From: Bombus terrestris
Taxonomy: Eukaryota > Arthropoda > Insecta > Hymenoptera > Apidae
Length of the DNA: 64,000 nt
Direction: 5' to 3'
Assembly (NCBI RefSeq): GCF_910591885.1
Contig: NW_025963612.1
Span: 124,001-188,000, forward strand
Shown: positions 1-14,010 of the stretch, one piece after another
Layout of the letters: the number at the start of each line of letters is the position of its first letter
Numbering within the stretch: the stretch's first letter is position 1
Position numbers and translations under genes: made by a program
Notes under the pieces: model-generated
Database searches by the model: none
Seen by the model: only the letters and a program-made list of their open reading frames with translations
Told to the model about the DNA's origin: nothing

Positions 1-1020
1 ACGTTGTCCCACGTTGTCCCACGTTGTCCCACGTTGTCCCACGTTGTCCCACGTTGTCCCACGTTGTCCCACGTTGTCCCACGTTGTCCCACGTTGTCCC
101 ACGTGGTCCCACGTTGTCCCACGTTGTCCCACGGTGTCCAACGATGTCCAACGGTGTCCCACGTTGTCCAACGGTGTCCCACGTTGTCCCACGTTGTCCC
201 ACGTTGTCCCACGTTGTCCCACGTTGTCCCACGTTGTCCCACGTTGTCCCACGGTGTCCAACGATGTCCAACGGTGTCCCACGTTGTCCAACGGTGTCCC
301 ACGTTGTCCCACGTTGTCCCACGTTGTCCCACGTTGTCCCACGTTGTCCCACGTTGTCCCACGTTGTCCCACGTTGTCCCACGTTTTCCCACGTTGTCCC
401 ACGGTGTCCAACGATGTCCAACGGTGTCCAACGGTGTCCCACGGTGTCCAACGGTGTCCCACGTTGTCCCACGTTGTCCCACGTTGTCCCACGTTGTCCC
501 ACGTTGTCCCACGTTGTCCAACGATGTCCACCGGTGTCCCACGTTGTCCCACGTTGTTCCATGGTTTCCCACGTTGTCCCACGTTGTCCCACGTTGTCCC
601 ACGTTGTCCCACGTTGTCCCACGGTGTCCCACGGTGTCCAACGATGTCCAACGGTGTCCCACGGTGTCCAACGGTGTCCCACGTTGTCCCACGTTGTCCC
701 ACGTTGTCCCACGTTGTCCCACGTTGTCCCACGTTGTCCCACGTTGTCCAACGATGTCCAACGGTGTCCCACGTTGTCCCACGTTGTTCCATGGTTTCCC
801 ACGTTGTCCCACGTTGTCCCACGTTGTCCCACGGTGTCCAACGATGTCCAACGGTGTCCAACGGTGTCCAACGGTGTCCAACGGTGTCCCACGTTGTCCC
901 ACGATGTCCCACGTTGTCCCACGTTGTCCCACGTTGTCCCACGTTGTCCCACGTTGTCCCACGTTGTCCCACGTTGTCCCACGTTGTCCCACGTTGTCCC
1001 ACGTTGTCCCACGTTGTCCC

Positions 1021-1720
1021 ACGTTGTCCCACGATGTCCCACGTTGTCCCACGTTGTCCGACGTTGTCCCACGTTGTCCCACGTTGTCCCACGTTGTCCC
1101 ACGGTGTCCCACGATGTCCCACGTTGTCCCACGTTGTCCCACGTTGTCCCACGATGTCCCACGTTGTCCCACGTTGTCCCACGGTGTCCAACGATGTCCA
1201 ACGGTGTCCAGCGATGTCCAACGGTGTCCCACGTTGTCCCACGTTTTCCCACGTTGTCCCACGTTGTCCCACGTTGTCCCACGTTGTCCCACGTTGTCCC
1301 ACGTTGTCCCACGTTGTCCCACGTTGTCCCACGGTGTCCAACGATGTCCAACGGTGTCCAGCGATGTCCAACGGTGTCCCACGTTGTCCCACGTTTTCCC
1401 ACGTTGTCCCACGTTGTCCCACGGTGTCCAACGATGTCCAACGGTGTCCAACGGTGTCCCACGGTGTCCAACGGTGTCCCACGTTGTCCCACGTTGTCCC
1501 ACGTTGTCCCACGTTGTCCCACGTTGTCCCACGATGTCCCACGTTGTCCCACGTTGTCCGACGTTGTCCCACGTTGTCCCACGTTGTCCCACGTTGTCCC
1601 ACGGTGTCCCACGATGTCCCACGTTGTCCCACGTTGTCCCACGTTGTCCCACGATGTCCCACGTTGTCCCACGTTGTCCCACGGTGTCCAACGATGTCCA
1701 ACGGTGTCCAGCGATGTCCA
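1021..1720 (+). repeat. 500-bp-offset direct repeat carrying L, D-F and K markers
   Basis: The marker series acgttgtccg, four A units, acggtgtccc, acgatgtccc, then gcgatgtcca reads identically from 1,021-1,220 and 1,521-1,720. L is at 1,051 and 1,551, K at 1,211 and 1,711. The same series recurs through the class I domain (for example L at 3,481, 17,461, 18,641, 22,081 and 24,401), so it behaves as a mobile block of about 200 bp within the array. Confidence 0.75.
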
Positions 1721-4350
1721 ACGGTGTCCCACGTTGTCCCACGGTGTCCAACGATGTCCAACGATGTCCAACGGTGTCCCACGTTGTCCCACGTTGTTCC
1801 ATGGTTTCCCACGTTGTCCCACGTTGTCCCACGTTGTCCCACGGTGTCCAACGATGTCCAACGGTGTCCAGCGATGTCCAACGGTGTCCCACGTTGTCCC
1901 ACGTTGTCCCACGATGTCCCACGTTGTCCCACGTTGTCCCACGATGTCCAACGATGTCCAACGATGTCCAACGGTGTCCAACGGTGTCCAACGGTGTCCC
2001 ACGGTGTCCAACGGTGTCCCACGTTGTCCCACGTTGTCCCACGTTGTCCCACGTTGTCCCACGATGTCCCACGTTGTCCAACGGTGTCCAACGGTGTCCA
2101 ACGATGTCCAACGATGTCCAACGGTGTCCCACGATGTCCAACGATGTCCAACGATGTCCAACGGTGTCCCACGTTGTCCCACGTTGTCCCACGTTGTCCC
2201 ACGTTGTCCCACGTTGTCCCACGGTGTCCAACGATGTCCAACGGTGTCCCACGTTGTCCAACGGTGTCCCACGTTGTCCCACGTTGTCCCACGTTGTCCC
2301 ACGTTGTCCCACGTTGTCCCACGTTGTCCCACGTTGTCCCACGTTGTCCCACGTTGTCCCACGTTGTCCCACGTTGTCCCACGTTGTCCCACGGTGTCCA
2401 ACGATGTCCAACGGTGTCCAACGGTGTCCCACGTTGTCCCACGTTTTCCCACGTTGTCCCACGTTGTCCCACGTTGTCCCACGTTGTCCCACGTTGTCCC
2501 ACGTTGTCCCACGTTGTCCCACGTTGTCCCACGTTGTCCCACGGTGTCCAACGATGTCCAACGGTGTCCAGCGATGTCCAACGGTGTCCCACGTTGTCCC
2601 ACGTTTTCCCACGTTGTCCCACGTTGTCCCACGTTGTCCCACGTTGTCCCACGTTGTCCCACGTTGTCCCACGTTGTCCCACGATGTCCCACGTTGTCCC
2701 ACGTTGTCCCACGTTGTCCCACGTTGTCCCACGTTGTCCCACGTTGTCCCACGTTGTCCCACGTGGTCCCACGTTGTCCCACGTTGTCCCACGGTGTCCA
2801 ACGATGTCCAACGGTGTCCCACGTTGTCCAACGGTGTCCCACGTTGTCCCACGTTGTCCCACGTTGTCCCACGTTGTCCGACGATGTCCCACGTTGTCCC
2901 ACGTTGTCCCACGTTGTCCCACGTTGTCCCACGGTGTCCAACGATGTCCAACGGTGTCCAGCGATGTCCAACGGTGTCCCACGTTGTCCCACGTTGTCCC
3001 ACGTTGTCCCACGTTGTCCCACGTTGTCCCACGTTGTCCCACGTTGTCCCACGTTGTCCCACGTTGTCCCACGTTGTCCCACGTTGTCCCACGATGTCCC
3101 ACGTTGTCCCACGTTGTCCCACGGTGTCCAACGATGTCCAACGGTGTCCAGCGATGTCCAACGGTGTCCCACGTTGTCCCACGTTTTCCCACGTTGTCCC
3201 ACGTTGTCCCACGTTGTCCCACGTTGTCCCACGTTGTCCCACGTTGTCCCACGTTGTCCCACGGTGTCCAACGATGTCCAACGGTGTCCAGCGATGTCCA
3301 ACGGTGTCCCACGTTGTCCCACGTTTTCCCACGTTGTCCCACGTTGTCCCACGGTGTCCAACGATGTCCAACGGTGTCCAACGGTGTCCCACGGTGTCCA
3401 ACGGTGTCCCACGTTGTCCCACGTTGTCCCACGTTGTCCCACGTTGTCCCACGTTGTCCCACGATGTCCCACGTTGTCCCACGTTGTCCGACGTTGTCCC
3501 ACGTTGTCCCACGTTGTCCCACGTTGTCCCACGGTGTCCCACGATGTCCCACGTTGTCCCACGTTGTCCCACGTTGTCCCACGATGTCCCACGTTGTCCC
3601 ACGTTGTCCCACGGTGTCCAACGATGTCCAACGGTGTCCAGCGATGTCCAACGGTGTCCCACGTTGTCCCACGGTGTCCAACGATGTCCAACGATGTCCA
3701 ACGGTGTCCCACGTTGTCCCACGTTGTTCCATGGTTTCCCACGTTGTCCCACGTTGTCCCACGTTGTCCCACGGTGTCCAACGATGTCCAACGGTGTCCA
3801 GCGATGTCCAACGGTGTCCCACGTTGTCCCACGTTGTCCCACGATGTCCCACGTTGTCCCACGTTGTCCCACGATGTCCAACGATGTCCAACGATGTCCA
3901 ACGGTGTCCAACGGTGTCCAACGGTGTCCCACGGTGTCCAACGGTGTCCCACGTTGTCCCACGTTGTCCCACGTTGTCCCACGTTGTCCCACGATGTCCC
4001 ACGTTGTCCAACGGTGTCCAACGGTGTCCAACGATGTCCAACGATGTCCAACGGTGTCCCACGATGTCCAACGATGTCCAACGATGTCCAACGGTGTCCC
4101 ACGTTGTCCCACGTTGTCCCACGTTGTCCCACGTTGTCCCACGTTGTCCCACGGTGTCCAACGATGTCCAACGGTGTCCCACGTTGTCCAACGGTGTCCC
4201 ACGTTGTCCCACGTTGTCCCACGTTGTCCCACGTTGTCCCACGTTGTCCCACGTTGTCCCACGTTGTCCCACGTTGTCCCACGTTGTCCCACGTTGTCCC
4301 ACGTTGTCCCACGTTGTCCCACGGTGTCCAACGATGTCCAACGGTGTCCA
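1121..4350 (+). repeat. 1.93-kb segmental duplication: 1,121-2,420 and 3,061-4,350
   Basis: K units at 1,211, 1,361, 1,711 and 1,871 match K units at 3,151, 3,291, 3,641 and 3,801. The H-I pair at 1,791 matches 3,721. The three-unit acgatgtcca runs and the F-E-B-B string at 2,061 match 3,991. The offset is 1,940 bp and drops to 1,930, a one-unit difference. The copies diverge after about 2,420/4,350. The 640 bp between them (2,421-3,060) is ordinary array with G at 2,441 and 2,601, J at 2,761 and K at 2,561 and 2,961. Confidence 0.75.
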
Positions 4351-5920
4351 ACGGTGTCCCACGGTGTCCAACGGTGTCCCACGTTGTCCCACGTTGTCCC
4401 ACGTTGTCCCACGTTGTCCCACGTTGTCCCACGTTGTCCCACGTTGTCCCACGTTGTCCGACGTTGTCCCACGTTGTCCCACGGTGTCCAACGGTGTCCA
4501 ACGATGTCCCACGTTGTCCCACGTTGTCCCACGTTGTCCCACGTTGTCCCACGATGTCCCACGTTGTCCCACGTTGTCCCACGTTGTCCCACGTTGTCCC
4601 ACGTTGTCCCACGTTGTCCCACGTTGTCCCACGTTGTCCCACGTTGTCCCACGTTGTCCCACGGTGTCCAACGATGTCCAACGGTGTCCAGCGATGTCCA
4701 ACGGTGTCCCACGTTGTCCCACGTTTTCCCACGTTGTCCCACGTTGTCCCACGTTGTCCCACGTTGTCCCACGTTGTCCAACGATGTCCAACGGTGTCCC
4801 ACGTTGTCCCACGTTGTTCCATGGTTTCCCACGTTGTCCCACGTTGTCCCACGTTGTCCCACGTTGTCCCACGTTGTCCCACGGTGTCCCACGGTGTCCA
4901 ACGATGTCCAACGGTGTCCCACGTTGTCCCACGTTGTCCCACGTTGTCCCACGTTGTCCCACGTTGTCCCACGTTGTCCCACGGTGTCCAACGATGTCCA
5001 ACGGTGTCCCACGTTGTCCCACGTTGTCCCACGTTGTCCCACGATGTCCCACGTTGTCCAACGGTGTCCAACGATGTCCAACGGTGTCCCACGTTGTCCA
5101 ACGGTGTCCCACGTTGTCCCACGTTGTCCCACGTTGTCCCACGTTGACCCACGTTGTCCCACGTTGTCCCACGTTGTCCCACGTTGTCCCACGTTGTCCC
5201 ACGTTGTCCCACGTTGTCCCACGTTGTCCCACGGTGTCCAACGATGTCCAACGGTGTCCAACGGTGTCCCACGGTGTCCAACGGTGTCCCACGTTGTCCC
5301 ACGTTGTCCCACGTTGTCCCACGTTGTCCCACGTTGTCCCACGTTGTCCCACGTTGTCCCACGTTGTCCGACGTTGTCCCACGTTGTCCCACGGTGTCCA
5401 ACGGTGTCCAACGATGTCCCACGTTGTCCCACGTTGTCCCACGTTGTCCCACGTTGTCCCACGATGTCCCACGTTGTCCCACGTTGTCCCACGTTGTCCC
5501 ACGTTGTCCCACGTTGTCCCACGTTGTCCCACGTTGTCCCACGTTGTCCCACGTTGTCCCACGTTGTCCCACGGTGTCCAACGATGTCCAACGGTGTCCA
5601 GCGATGTCCAACGGTGTCCCACGTTGTCCCACGTTTTCCCACGTTGTCCCACGTTGTCCCACGTTGTCCCACGTTGTCCCACGTTGTCCAACGATGTCCA
5701 ACGGTGTCCCACGTTGTCCCACGTTGTTCCATGGTTTCCCACGTTGTCCCACGTTGTCCCACGTTGTCCCACGTTGTCCCACGTTGTCCCACGGTGTCCC
5801 ACGGTGTCCAACGATGTCCAACGGTGTCCCACGTTGTCCCACGTTGTCCCACGTTGTCCCACGTTGTCCCACGTTGTCCCACGTTGTCCCACGGTGTCCA
5901 ACGATGTCCAACGGTGTCCC
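4321..5920 (+). repeat. 910-bp duplication: 4,321-5,010 and 5,231-5,920
   Basis: L at 4,451/5,361, K at 4,691/5,601 and H-I at 4,811/5,721 all sit 910 bp apart. The 220 bp between the copies contains acgttgaccc at 5,141, a t-to-a change that makes the first TGA stop on the + strand (5,145-5,147). A third copy of this block opens the second 4.58-kb duplicate at 9,811. Confidence 0.75.
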
Positions 5921-8900
5921 ACGTTGTCCAACGGTGTCCCACGTTGTCCCACGTTGTCCCACGTTGTCCCACGTTGTCCCACGATGTCCCACGTTGTCCC
6001 ACGTTGTCCCACGTTGTCCCACGTTGTCCCACGTTGTCCCACGTTGTCCCACGTTGTCCCACGGTGTCCAACGATGTCCAACGGTGTCCAGCGATGTCCA
6101 ACGGTGTCCCACGTTGTCCCACGTTGTCCCACGTTGTCCCACGTTGTCCCACGTTGTCCCACGTTGTCCCACGTTGTCCCACGTTGTCCCACGTTGTCCC
6201 ACGTTGTCCCACGGTGTCCAACGATGTCCAACGGTGTCCAACGATGTCCCACGTTGTCCCACGTTGTCCCACGTTGTCCCACGTTGTCCCACGATGTCCC
6301 ACGTTGTCCCACGTTGTCCCACGTTGTCCCACGTTGTCCCACGTTGTCCCACGTTGTCCCACGTTGTCCCACGTTGTCCCACGTTGTCCCACGTTGTCCC
6401 ACGGTGTCCAACGATGTCCAATGGTGTCCAACGGTGTCCCACGGTGTCCCACGTTGTCCCACGTTGTCCCACGGTGTCCAACGATGTCCAACGGTGTCCA
6501 ACGGTGTCCAACGGTGTCCAACGATGTCCAACGATGTCCAACGATGTCCAACGATGTCCAACGGTGTCCAACGATGTCCAACGGTGTCCAACGATGTCCA
6601 ACGATGTCCAACGGTGTCCCACGATGTCCAACGATGTCCAACGATGTCCAACGGTGTCCCACGTTGTCCCACGTTGTCCCACGTTGTCCCACGTTGTCCC
6701 TCGTTATCCCACGGTGTCCAACGATGTCCAACGGTGTCCCACGTTGTCCAACGGTGTCCCACGTTGTCCCACGTTGTCCCACGTTGTCCCACGTTGTCCC
6801 ACGTTGTCCCACGTTGTCCCACGTTGTCCCACGTTGTCCCACGTTGTCCCACGTTGTCCCACGTTTTCCCACGTTGTCCCACGGTGTCCAACGATGTCCA
6901 ACGGTGTCCAACGGTGTCCCACGGTGTCCAACGGTGTCCCACGTTGTCCCACGTTGTCCCACGTTGTCCCACGTTGTCCCACGTTGTCCCACGTTGTCCA
7001 ACGATGTCCACCGGTGTCCCACGTTGTCCCACGTTGTTCCATGGTTTCCCACGTTGTCCCACGTTGTCCCACGTTGTCCCACGTTGTCCCACGTTGTCCC
7101 ACGGTGTCCCACGGTGTCCAACGATGTCCAACGGTGTCCCACGTTGTCCCACGTTGTCCCACGTTGTCCCACGTTGTCCCACGTTGTCCCACGATGTCCC
7201 ACGTTGTCCCACGTTGTCCCACGTTGTCCCACGTTGTCCCACGTTGTCCCACGTTGTCCCACGTTGTCCCACGTGGTCCCACGTTGTCCCACGTTGTCCC
7301 ACGGTGTCCAACGATGTCCAACGGTGTCCCACGTTGTCCAACGGTGTCCCACGTTGTCCCACGTTGTCCCACGTTGTCCCACGTTGTCCCACGATGTCCC
7401 ACGTTGTCCCACGTTGTCCCACGTTGTCCCACGTTGTCCCACGTTGTCCCACGTTGTCCCACGTTGTCCCACGTTGTCCCACGTTGTCCCACGTTGTCCC
7501 ACGTTGTCCCACGGTGTCCAACGATGTCCAACGGTGTCCAACGGTGTCCCACGGTGTCCAACGGTGTCCCACGTTGTCCCACGTTGTCCCACGTTGTCCC
7601 ACGTTGTCCCACGTTGTCCCACGTTGTCCCACGTTGTCCAACGATGTCCAACGGTGTCCCACGTTGTCCCACGTTGTTCCATGGTTTCCCACGTTGTCCC
7701 ACGTTGTCCCACGTTGTCCCACGGTGTCCAACGATGTCCAACGGTGTCCAACGGTGTCCAACGGTGTCCAACGGTGTCCCACGTTGTCCCACGTTGTCCC
7801 ACGTTGTCCCACGTTGTCCCACGTTGTCCCACGTTGTCCCACGTTGTCCCACGTTGTCCCACGTTGTCCCACGTTGTCCCACGTTGTCCCACGTTGTCCC
7901 ACGTTGTCCCACGTTGTCCCACGTTGTCCCACGTTGTCCCACGTTGTCCCACGTTGTCCCACGTTGTCCCACGTTGTCCCACGTTGTCCCACGTTGTCCC
8001 ACGGTGTCCAACGATGTCCAACGGTGTCCCACGTTGTCCAACGGTGTCCCACGTTGTCCCACGTTGTCCCACGTTGTCCCACGTTGTCCCACGATGTCCC
8101 ACGTTGTCCCACGTTGTCCCACGTTGTCCCACGTTGTCCCACGTTGTCCCACGTTGTCCCACGTTGTCCCACGTTGTCCCACGTTGTCCCACGTTGTCCC
8201 ACGTTGTCCCACTGTGTCCAACGATGTCCAACGGTGTCCAACGGTGTCCCACGGTGTCCAACGGTGTCCCACGTTGTCCCACGTTGTCCCACGTTGTCCC
8301 ACGTTGTCCCACGTTGTCCCACGTTGTCCCACGTTGTCCAACGATGTCCAACGGTGTCCCACGTTGTCCCACGTTGTTCCATGGTTTCCCACGTTGTCCC
8401 ACGTTGTCCCACGTTGTCCCACGGTGTCCAACGATGTCCAACGGTATCCAACGGTGTCCAACGGTGTCCAACGGTGTCCAACGGTGTCCCACGTTGTCCC
8501 ACGTTGTCCCACGTTGTCCCACGTTGTCCCACGTTGTCCCACGTTGTCCCACGTTGTCCCACGTTGTCCCACGGTGTCCAACGGTGTCCCACGATGTCCC
8601 ACGTTGTCCCACGTTGTCCCACGTTGTCCCACGTTGTCCCACGTTGTCCCACGGTGTCCAACGATGTCCAACGATGTCCAACGGTGTCCCACGTTGTCCC
8701 ACGTTGTTCCATGGTTTCCCACGTTGTCCCACGTTGTCCCACGTTGTCCCACGGTGTCCAACGATGTCCAACGGTGTCCAACGGTGTCCCACGGTGTCCA
8801 ACGGTGTCCCACGTTGTCCCACGTTGTCCCACGTTGTCCCACGTTGTCCCACGTTGTCCCACGTTGTCCCACGTTGTCCCACGTTGTCCCACGTTGTCCC

Positions 8901-9510
8901 ACGTTGTCCCACGTTGTCCCACGTTGTCCCACGTTGTCCCACGTTGTCCCACGTTGTCCCACGTTGTCCCACGTTGTCCCACGTTGTCCCACGTTGTCCC
9001 ACGGTGTCCAACGATGTCCAACGGTGTCCCACGTTGTCCAACGGTGTCCCACGTTGTCCCACGTTGTCCCACGTTGTCCCACGTTGTCCCACGATGTCCC
9101 ACGTTGTCCCACGTTGTCCCACGTTGTCCCACGTTGTCCCACGTTGTCCCACGTTGTCCCACGTTGTCCCACGTTGTCCCACGTTGTCCCACGTTGTCCC
9201 ACGTTGTCCCACGGTGTCCAACGATGTCCAACGGTGTCCAACGGTGTCCCACGGTGTCCAACGGTGTCCCACGTTGTCCCACGTTGTCCCACGTTGTCCC
9301 ACGTTGTCCCACGTTGTCCCACGTTGTCCCACGTTGTCCAACGATGTCCAACGGTGTCCCACGTTGTCCCACGTTGTTCCATGGTTTCCCACGTTGTCCC
9401 ACGTTGTCCCACGTTGTCCCACGGTGTCCAACGATGTCCAACGGTGTCCAACGGTGTCCAACGGTGTCCAACGGTGTCCAACGGTGTCCCACGTTGTCCC
9501 ACGTTGTCCC
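5231..9510 (+). repeat. 4.58-kb segmental duplicate, copy 1
   Basis: The pair with 9,811-13,840 is shown by rare units at matching places: acgttgtccg 5,361/9,941, atggtgtcca 6,421/11,011, ccggtgtccc 7,011/11,591, actgtgtcca 8,211/12,551, acggtatcca 8,441/12,781, and H-I pairs 5,721, 7,031, 7,671, 8,371, 8,701, 9,371 against 10,291, 11,611, 12,021, 12,711, 13,041, 13,701. It also holds an acgatgtcca-rich block at 6,471-6,660 and tcgttatccc at 6,701. Relative to copy 2 it carries about 230 extra bp near 7,270-7,500, including a J unit at 7,271. Confidence 0.85.
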
Positions 9511-9810
9511 ACGTTGTCCCACGTTGTCCCACGTTGTCCCACGTTGTCCCACGTTGTCCCACGTTGTCCCACGGTGTCCAACGGTGTCCCACGATGTCCC
9601 ACGTTGTCCCACGTTGTCCCACGTTGTCCCACGTTGTCCCACGTTGTCCCACGGTGTCCAACGATGTCCAACGGTGTCCCACGTTGTCCAACGGTGTCCC
9701 ACGTTGTCCCACGTTGTCCCACGTTGTCCCACGTTGTCCCACGTTGTCCCACGTTGTCCCACGTTGTCCCACGTTGTCCCACGTTGTCCCACGTTGTCCC
9801 ACGTTGTCCC
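9511..9810 (+). repeat. Spacer satellite between the 4.58-kb duplicates
   Basis: These 300 bp of 10-mer array are mostly acgttgtccc, with acggtgtcca/acggtgtccc/acgatgtccc at 9,571-9,600 and a B-C-D-E-D run starting at 9,651. The 9,571 block resembles 8,571-8,600. There is no gene or foreign sequence. Confidence 0.7.
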
Positions 9811-12800
9811 ACGGTGTCCAACGATGTCCAACGGTGTCCAACGGTGTCCCACGGTGTCCAACGGTGTCCCACGTTGTCCCACGTTGTCCCACGTTGTCCC
9901 ACGTTGTCCCACGTTGTCCCACGTTGTCCCACGTTGTCCCACGTTGTCCGACGTTGTCCCACGTTGTCCCACGGTGTCCAACGGTGTCCAACGATGTCCC
10001 ACGTTGTCCCACGTTGTCCCACGTTGTCCCACGTTGTCCCACGATGTCCCACGTTGTCCCACGTTGTCCCACGTTGTTCCACGTTGTCCCACGTTGTCCC
10101 ACGTTGTCCCACGTTGTCCCACGTTGTCCCACGTTGTCCCACGGTGTCCAACGATGTCCAACGGTGTCCAGCGATGTCCAACGGTGTCCCACGTTGTCCC
10201 ACGTTTTCCCACGTTGTCCCACGTTGTCCCACGTTGTCCCACGTTGTCCCACGTTGTCCAACGATGTCCAACGGTGTCCCACGTTGTCCCACGTTGTTCC
10301 ATGGTTTCCCACGTTGTCCCACGTTGTCCCACGTTGTCCCACGTTGTCCCACGTTGTCCCACGGTGTCCCACGGTGTCCAACGATGTCCAACGGTGTCCC
10401 ACGTTGTCCCACGTTGTCCCACGTTGTCCCACGTTGTCCCACGTTGTCCCACGTTGTCCCACGGTGTCCAACGATGTCCAACGGTGTCCCACGTTGTCCA
10501 ACGGTGTCCCACGTTGTCCCACGTTGTCCCACGTTGTCCCACGTTGTCCCACGATGTCCCACGTTGTCCCACGTTGTCCCACGTTGTCCCACGTTGTCCC
10601 ACGTTGTCCCACGTTGTCCCACGTTGTCCCACGGTGTCCAACGATGTCCAACGGTGTCCAGCGATGTCCAACGGTGTCCCACGTTGTCCCACGTTGTCCC
10701 ACGTTGTCCCACGTTGTCCCACGTTGTCCCACGTTGTCCCACGTTGTCCCACGTTGTCCCACGTTGTCCCACGTTGTCCCACGTTGTCCCACGTTGTCCC
10801 ACGTTGTCCCACGATGTCCAACGGTGTCCAACGATGTCCCACGTTGTCCCACGTTGTCCCACGTTGTCCCACGTTGTCCCACGATGTCCCACGTTGTCCC
10901 ACGTTGTCCCACGTTGTCCCACGTTGTCCCACGTTGTCCCACGTTGTCCCACGTTGTCCCACGTTGTCCCACGTTGTCCCACGTTGTCCCACGGTGTCCA
11001 ACGATGTCCAATGGTGTCCAACGGTGTCCCACGGTGTCCCACGTTGTCCCACGTTGTCCCACGGTGTCCAACGATGTCCAACGGTGTCCAACGGTGTCCA
11101 ACGGTGTCCAACGATGTCCAACGATGTCCAACGATGTCCAACGATGTCCAACGGTGTCCAACGATGTCCAACGGTGTCCAACGATGTTCAACGATGTCCA
11201 ACGGTGTCCCACGATGTCCAACGATGTCCAACGATGTCCAACGGTGTCCCACGTTGTCCCACGTTGTCCCACGTTGTCCCACGTTGTCCCACGTTGTCCC
11301 ACGGTGTCCAACGATGTCCAACGGTGTCCCACGTTGTCCAACGGTGTCCCACGTTGTCCCACGTTGTCCCACGTTGTCCCACGTTGTCCCACGTTGTCCC
11401 ACGTTGTCCCACGTTGTCCCACGTTGTCCCACGTTGTCCCACGTTTTCCCACGTTGTCCCACGGTGTCCAACGATGTCCAACGGTGTCCAACGGTGTCCC
11501 ACGGTGTCCAACGGTGTCCCACGTTGTCCCACGTTGTCCCACGTTGTCCCACGTTGTCCCACGTTGTCCCACGTTGTCCAACGATGTCCACCGGTGTCCC
11601 ACGTTGTCCCACGTTGTTCCATGGTTTCCCACGTTGTCCCACGTTGTCCCACGTTGTCCCACGTTGTCCCACGTTGTCCCACGGTGTCCCACGGTGTCCA
11701 ACGATGTCCAACGGTGTCCCACGTTGTCCCACGTTGTCCCACGTTGTCCCACGTTGTCCCACGTTGTCCCACGATGTCCCACGTTGTCCCACGTTGTCCC
11801 ACGTTGTCCCACGTTGTCCCACGTTGTCCCACGTTGTCCCACGTTGTCCCACGTTGTCCCACGGTGTCCAACGATGTCCAACGGTGTCCAACGGTGTCCC
11901 ACGGTGTCCAACGGTGTCCCACGTTGTCCCACGTTGTCCCACGTTGTCCCACGTTGTCCCACGTTGTCCCACGTTGTCCCACGTTGTCCAACGATGTCCA
12001 ACGGTGTCCCACGTTGTCCCACGTTGTTCCATGGTTTCCCACGTTGTCCCACGTTGTCCCACGTTGTCCCACGGTGTCCAACGATGTCCAACGGTGTCCA
12101 ACGGTGTCCAACGGTGTCCAACGGTGTCCCACGTTGTCCCACGATGTCCCACGTTGTCCCACGTTGTCCCACGTTGTCCCACGTTGTCCCACGTTGTCCC
12201 ACGTTGTCCCACGTTGTCCCACGTTGTCCCACGTTGTCCCACGTTGTCCCACGTTGTCCCACGTTGTCCCACGTTGTCCCACGTTGTCCCACGTTGTCCC
12301 ACGTTGTCCCACGTTGTCCCACGTTGTCCCACGTTGTCCCACGGTGTCCAACGATGTCCAACGGTGTCCCACGTTGTCCAACGGTGTCCCACGTTGTCCC
12401 ACGTTGTCCCACGTTGTCCCACGTTGTCCCACGATGTCCCACGTTGTCCCACGTTGTCCCACGTTGTCCCACGTTGTCCCACGTTGTCCCACGTTGTCCC
12501 ACGTTGTCCCACGTTGTCCCACGTTGTCCCACGTTGTCCCACGTTGTCCCACTGTGTCCAACGATGTCCAACGGTGTCCAACGGTGTCCCACGGTGTCCA
12601 ACGGTGTCCCACGTTGTCCCACGTTGTCCCACGTTGTCCCACGTTGTCCCACGTTGTCCCACGTTGTCCCACGTTGTCCAACGATGTCCAACGGTGTCCC
12701 ACGTTGTCCCACGTTGTTCCATGGTTTCCCACGTTGTCCCACGTTGTCCCACGTTGTCCCACGGTGTCCAACGATGTCCAACGGTATCCAACGGTGTCCA

Positions 12801-13840
12801 ACGGTGTCCAACGGTGTCCAACGGTGTCCCACGTTGTCCCACGTTGTCCCACGTTGTCCCACGTTGTCCCACGTTGTCCCACGTTGTCCCACGTTGTCCC
12901 ACGTTGTCCCACGGTGTCCAACGGTGTCCCACGATGTCCCACGTTGTCCCACGTTGTCCCACGTTGTCCCACGTTGTCCCACGTTGTCCCACGGTGTCCA
13001 ACGATGTCCAACGATGTCCAACGGTGTCCCACGTTGTCCCACGTTGTTCCATGGTTTCCCACGTTGTCCCACGTTGTCCCACGTTGTCCCACGGAGTCCA
13101 ACGATGTCCAACGGTGTCCAACGGTGTCCCACGGTGTCCAACGGTGTCCCACGTTGTCCCACGTTGTCCCACGTTGTCCCACGTTGTCCCACGTTGTCCC
13201 ACGTTGTCCCACGTTGTCCCACGTTGTCCCACGTTGTCCCACGTTGTCCCACGTTGTCCCACGTTGTCCCACGTTGTCCCACGTTGTCCCACGTTGTCCC
13301 ACGTTGTCCCACGTTGTCCCACGTTGTCCCACGGTGTCCAACGATGTCCAACGGTGTCCCACGTTGTCCAACGGTGTCCCACGTTGTCCCACGTTGTCCC
13401 ACGTTGTCCCACGTTGTCCCACGATGTCCCACGTTGTCCCACGTTGTCCCACGTTGTCCCACGTTGTCCCACGTTGTCCCACGTTGTCCCACGTTGTCCC
13501 ACGTTGTCCCACGTTGTCCCACGTTGTCCCACGTTGTCCCACGGTGTCCAACGATGTCCAACGGTGTCCAACGGTGTCCCACGGTGTCCAACGGTGTCCC
13601 ACGTTGTCCCACGTTGTCCCACGTTGTCCCACGTTGTCCCACGTTGTCCCACGTTGTCCCACGTTGTCCAACGATGTCCAACGGTGTCCCACGTTGTCCC
13701 ACGTTGTTCCATGGTTTCCCACGTTGTCCCACGTTGTCCCACGTTGTCCCACGGTGTCCAACGATGTCCAACGGTGTCCAACGGTGTCCAACGGTGTCCA
13801 ACGGTGTCCAACGGTGTCCCACGTTGTCCCACGTTGTCCC
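9811..13840 (+). repeat. 4.58-kb segmental duplicate, copy 2
   Basis: The offset from copy 1 steps from 4,580 to 4,590, 4,580, 4,350, 4,340 and 4,330 bp along its length. That records several one-unit changes and one loss of about 230 bp between 11,771 and 11,861. The two copies keep the same rare substitutions (actgtgtcca, acggtatcca, ccggtgtccc), so the duplication is later than those mutations. Copy-specific changes include acgatgttca at 11,181, a second acgttgttcc at 10,071 without its partner, and acggagtcca at 13,091. The copies diverge after about 13,840. Confidence 0.85.
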
Positions 13841-14010
13841 ACGTTGTCCCACGGTGTCCAACGATGTCCAACGGTGTCCAACGGTGTCCAACGGTGTCCA
13901 ACGGTGTCCAACGGTGTCCCACGTTGTCCCACGTTGTCCCACGTTGTCCCACGTTGTCCCACGTTGTCCCACGTTGTCCCACGTTGTCCCACGTTGTCCC
14001 ACGTTGTCCC

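Noticed and set aside
551..570. H-I pair as a transposon or insertion footprint
   Set aside because: The pair is two normal-length units with substitutions; it adds no extra bases, has no target-site duplication and no terminal repeats.
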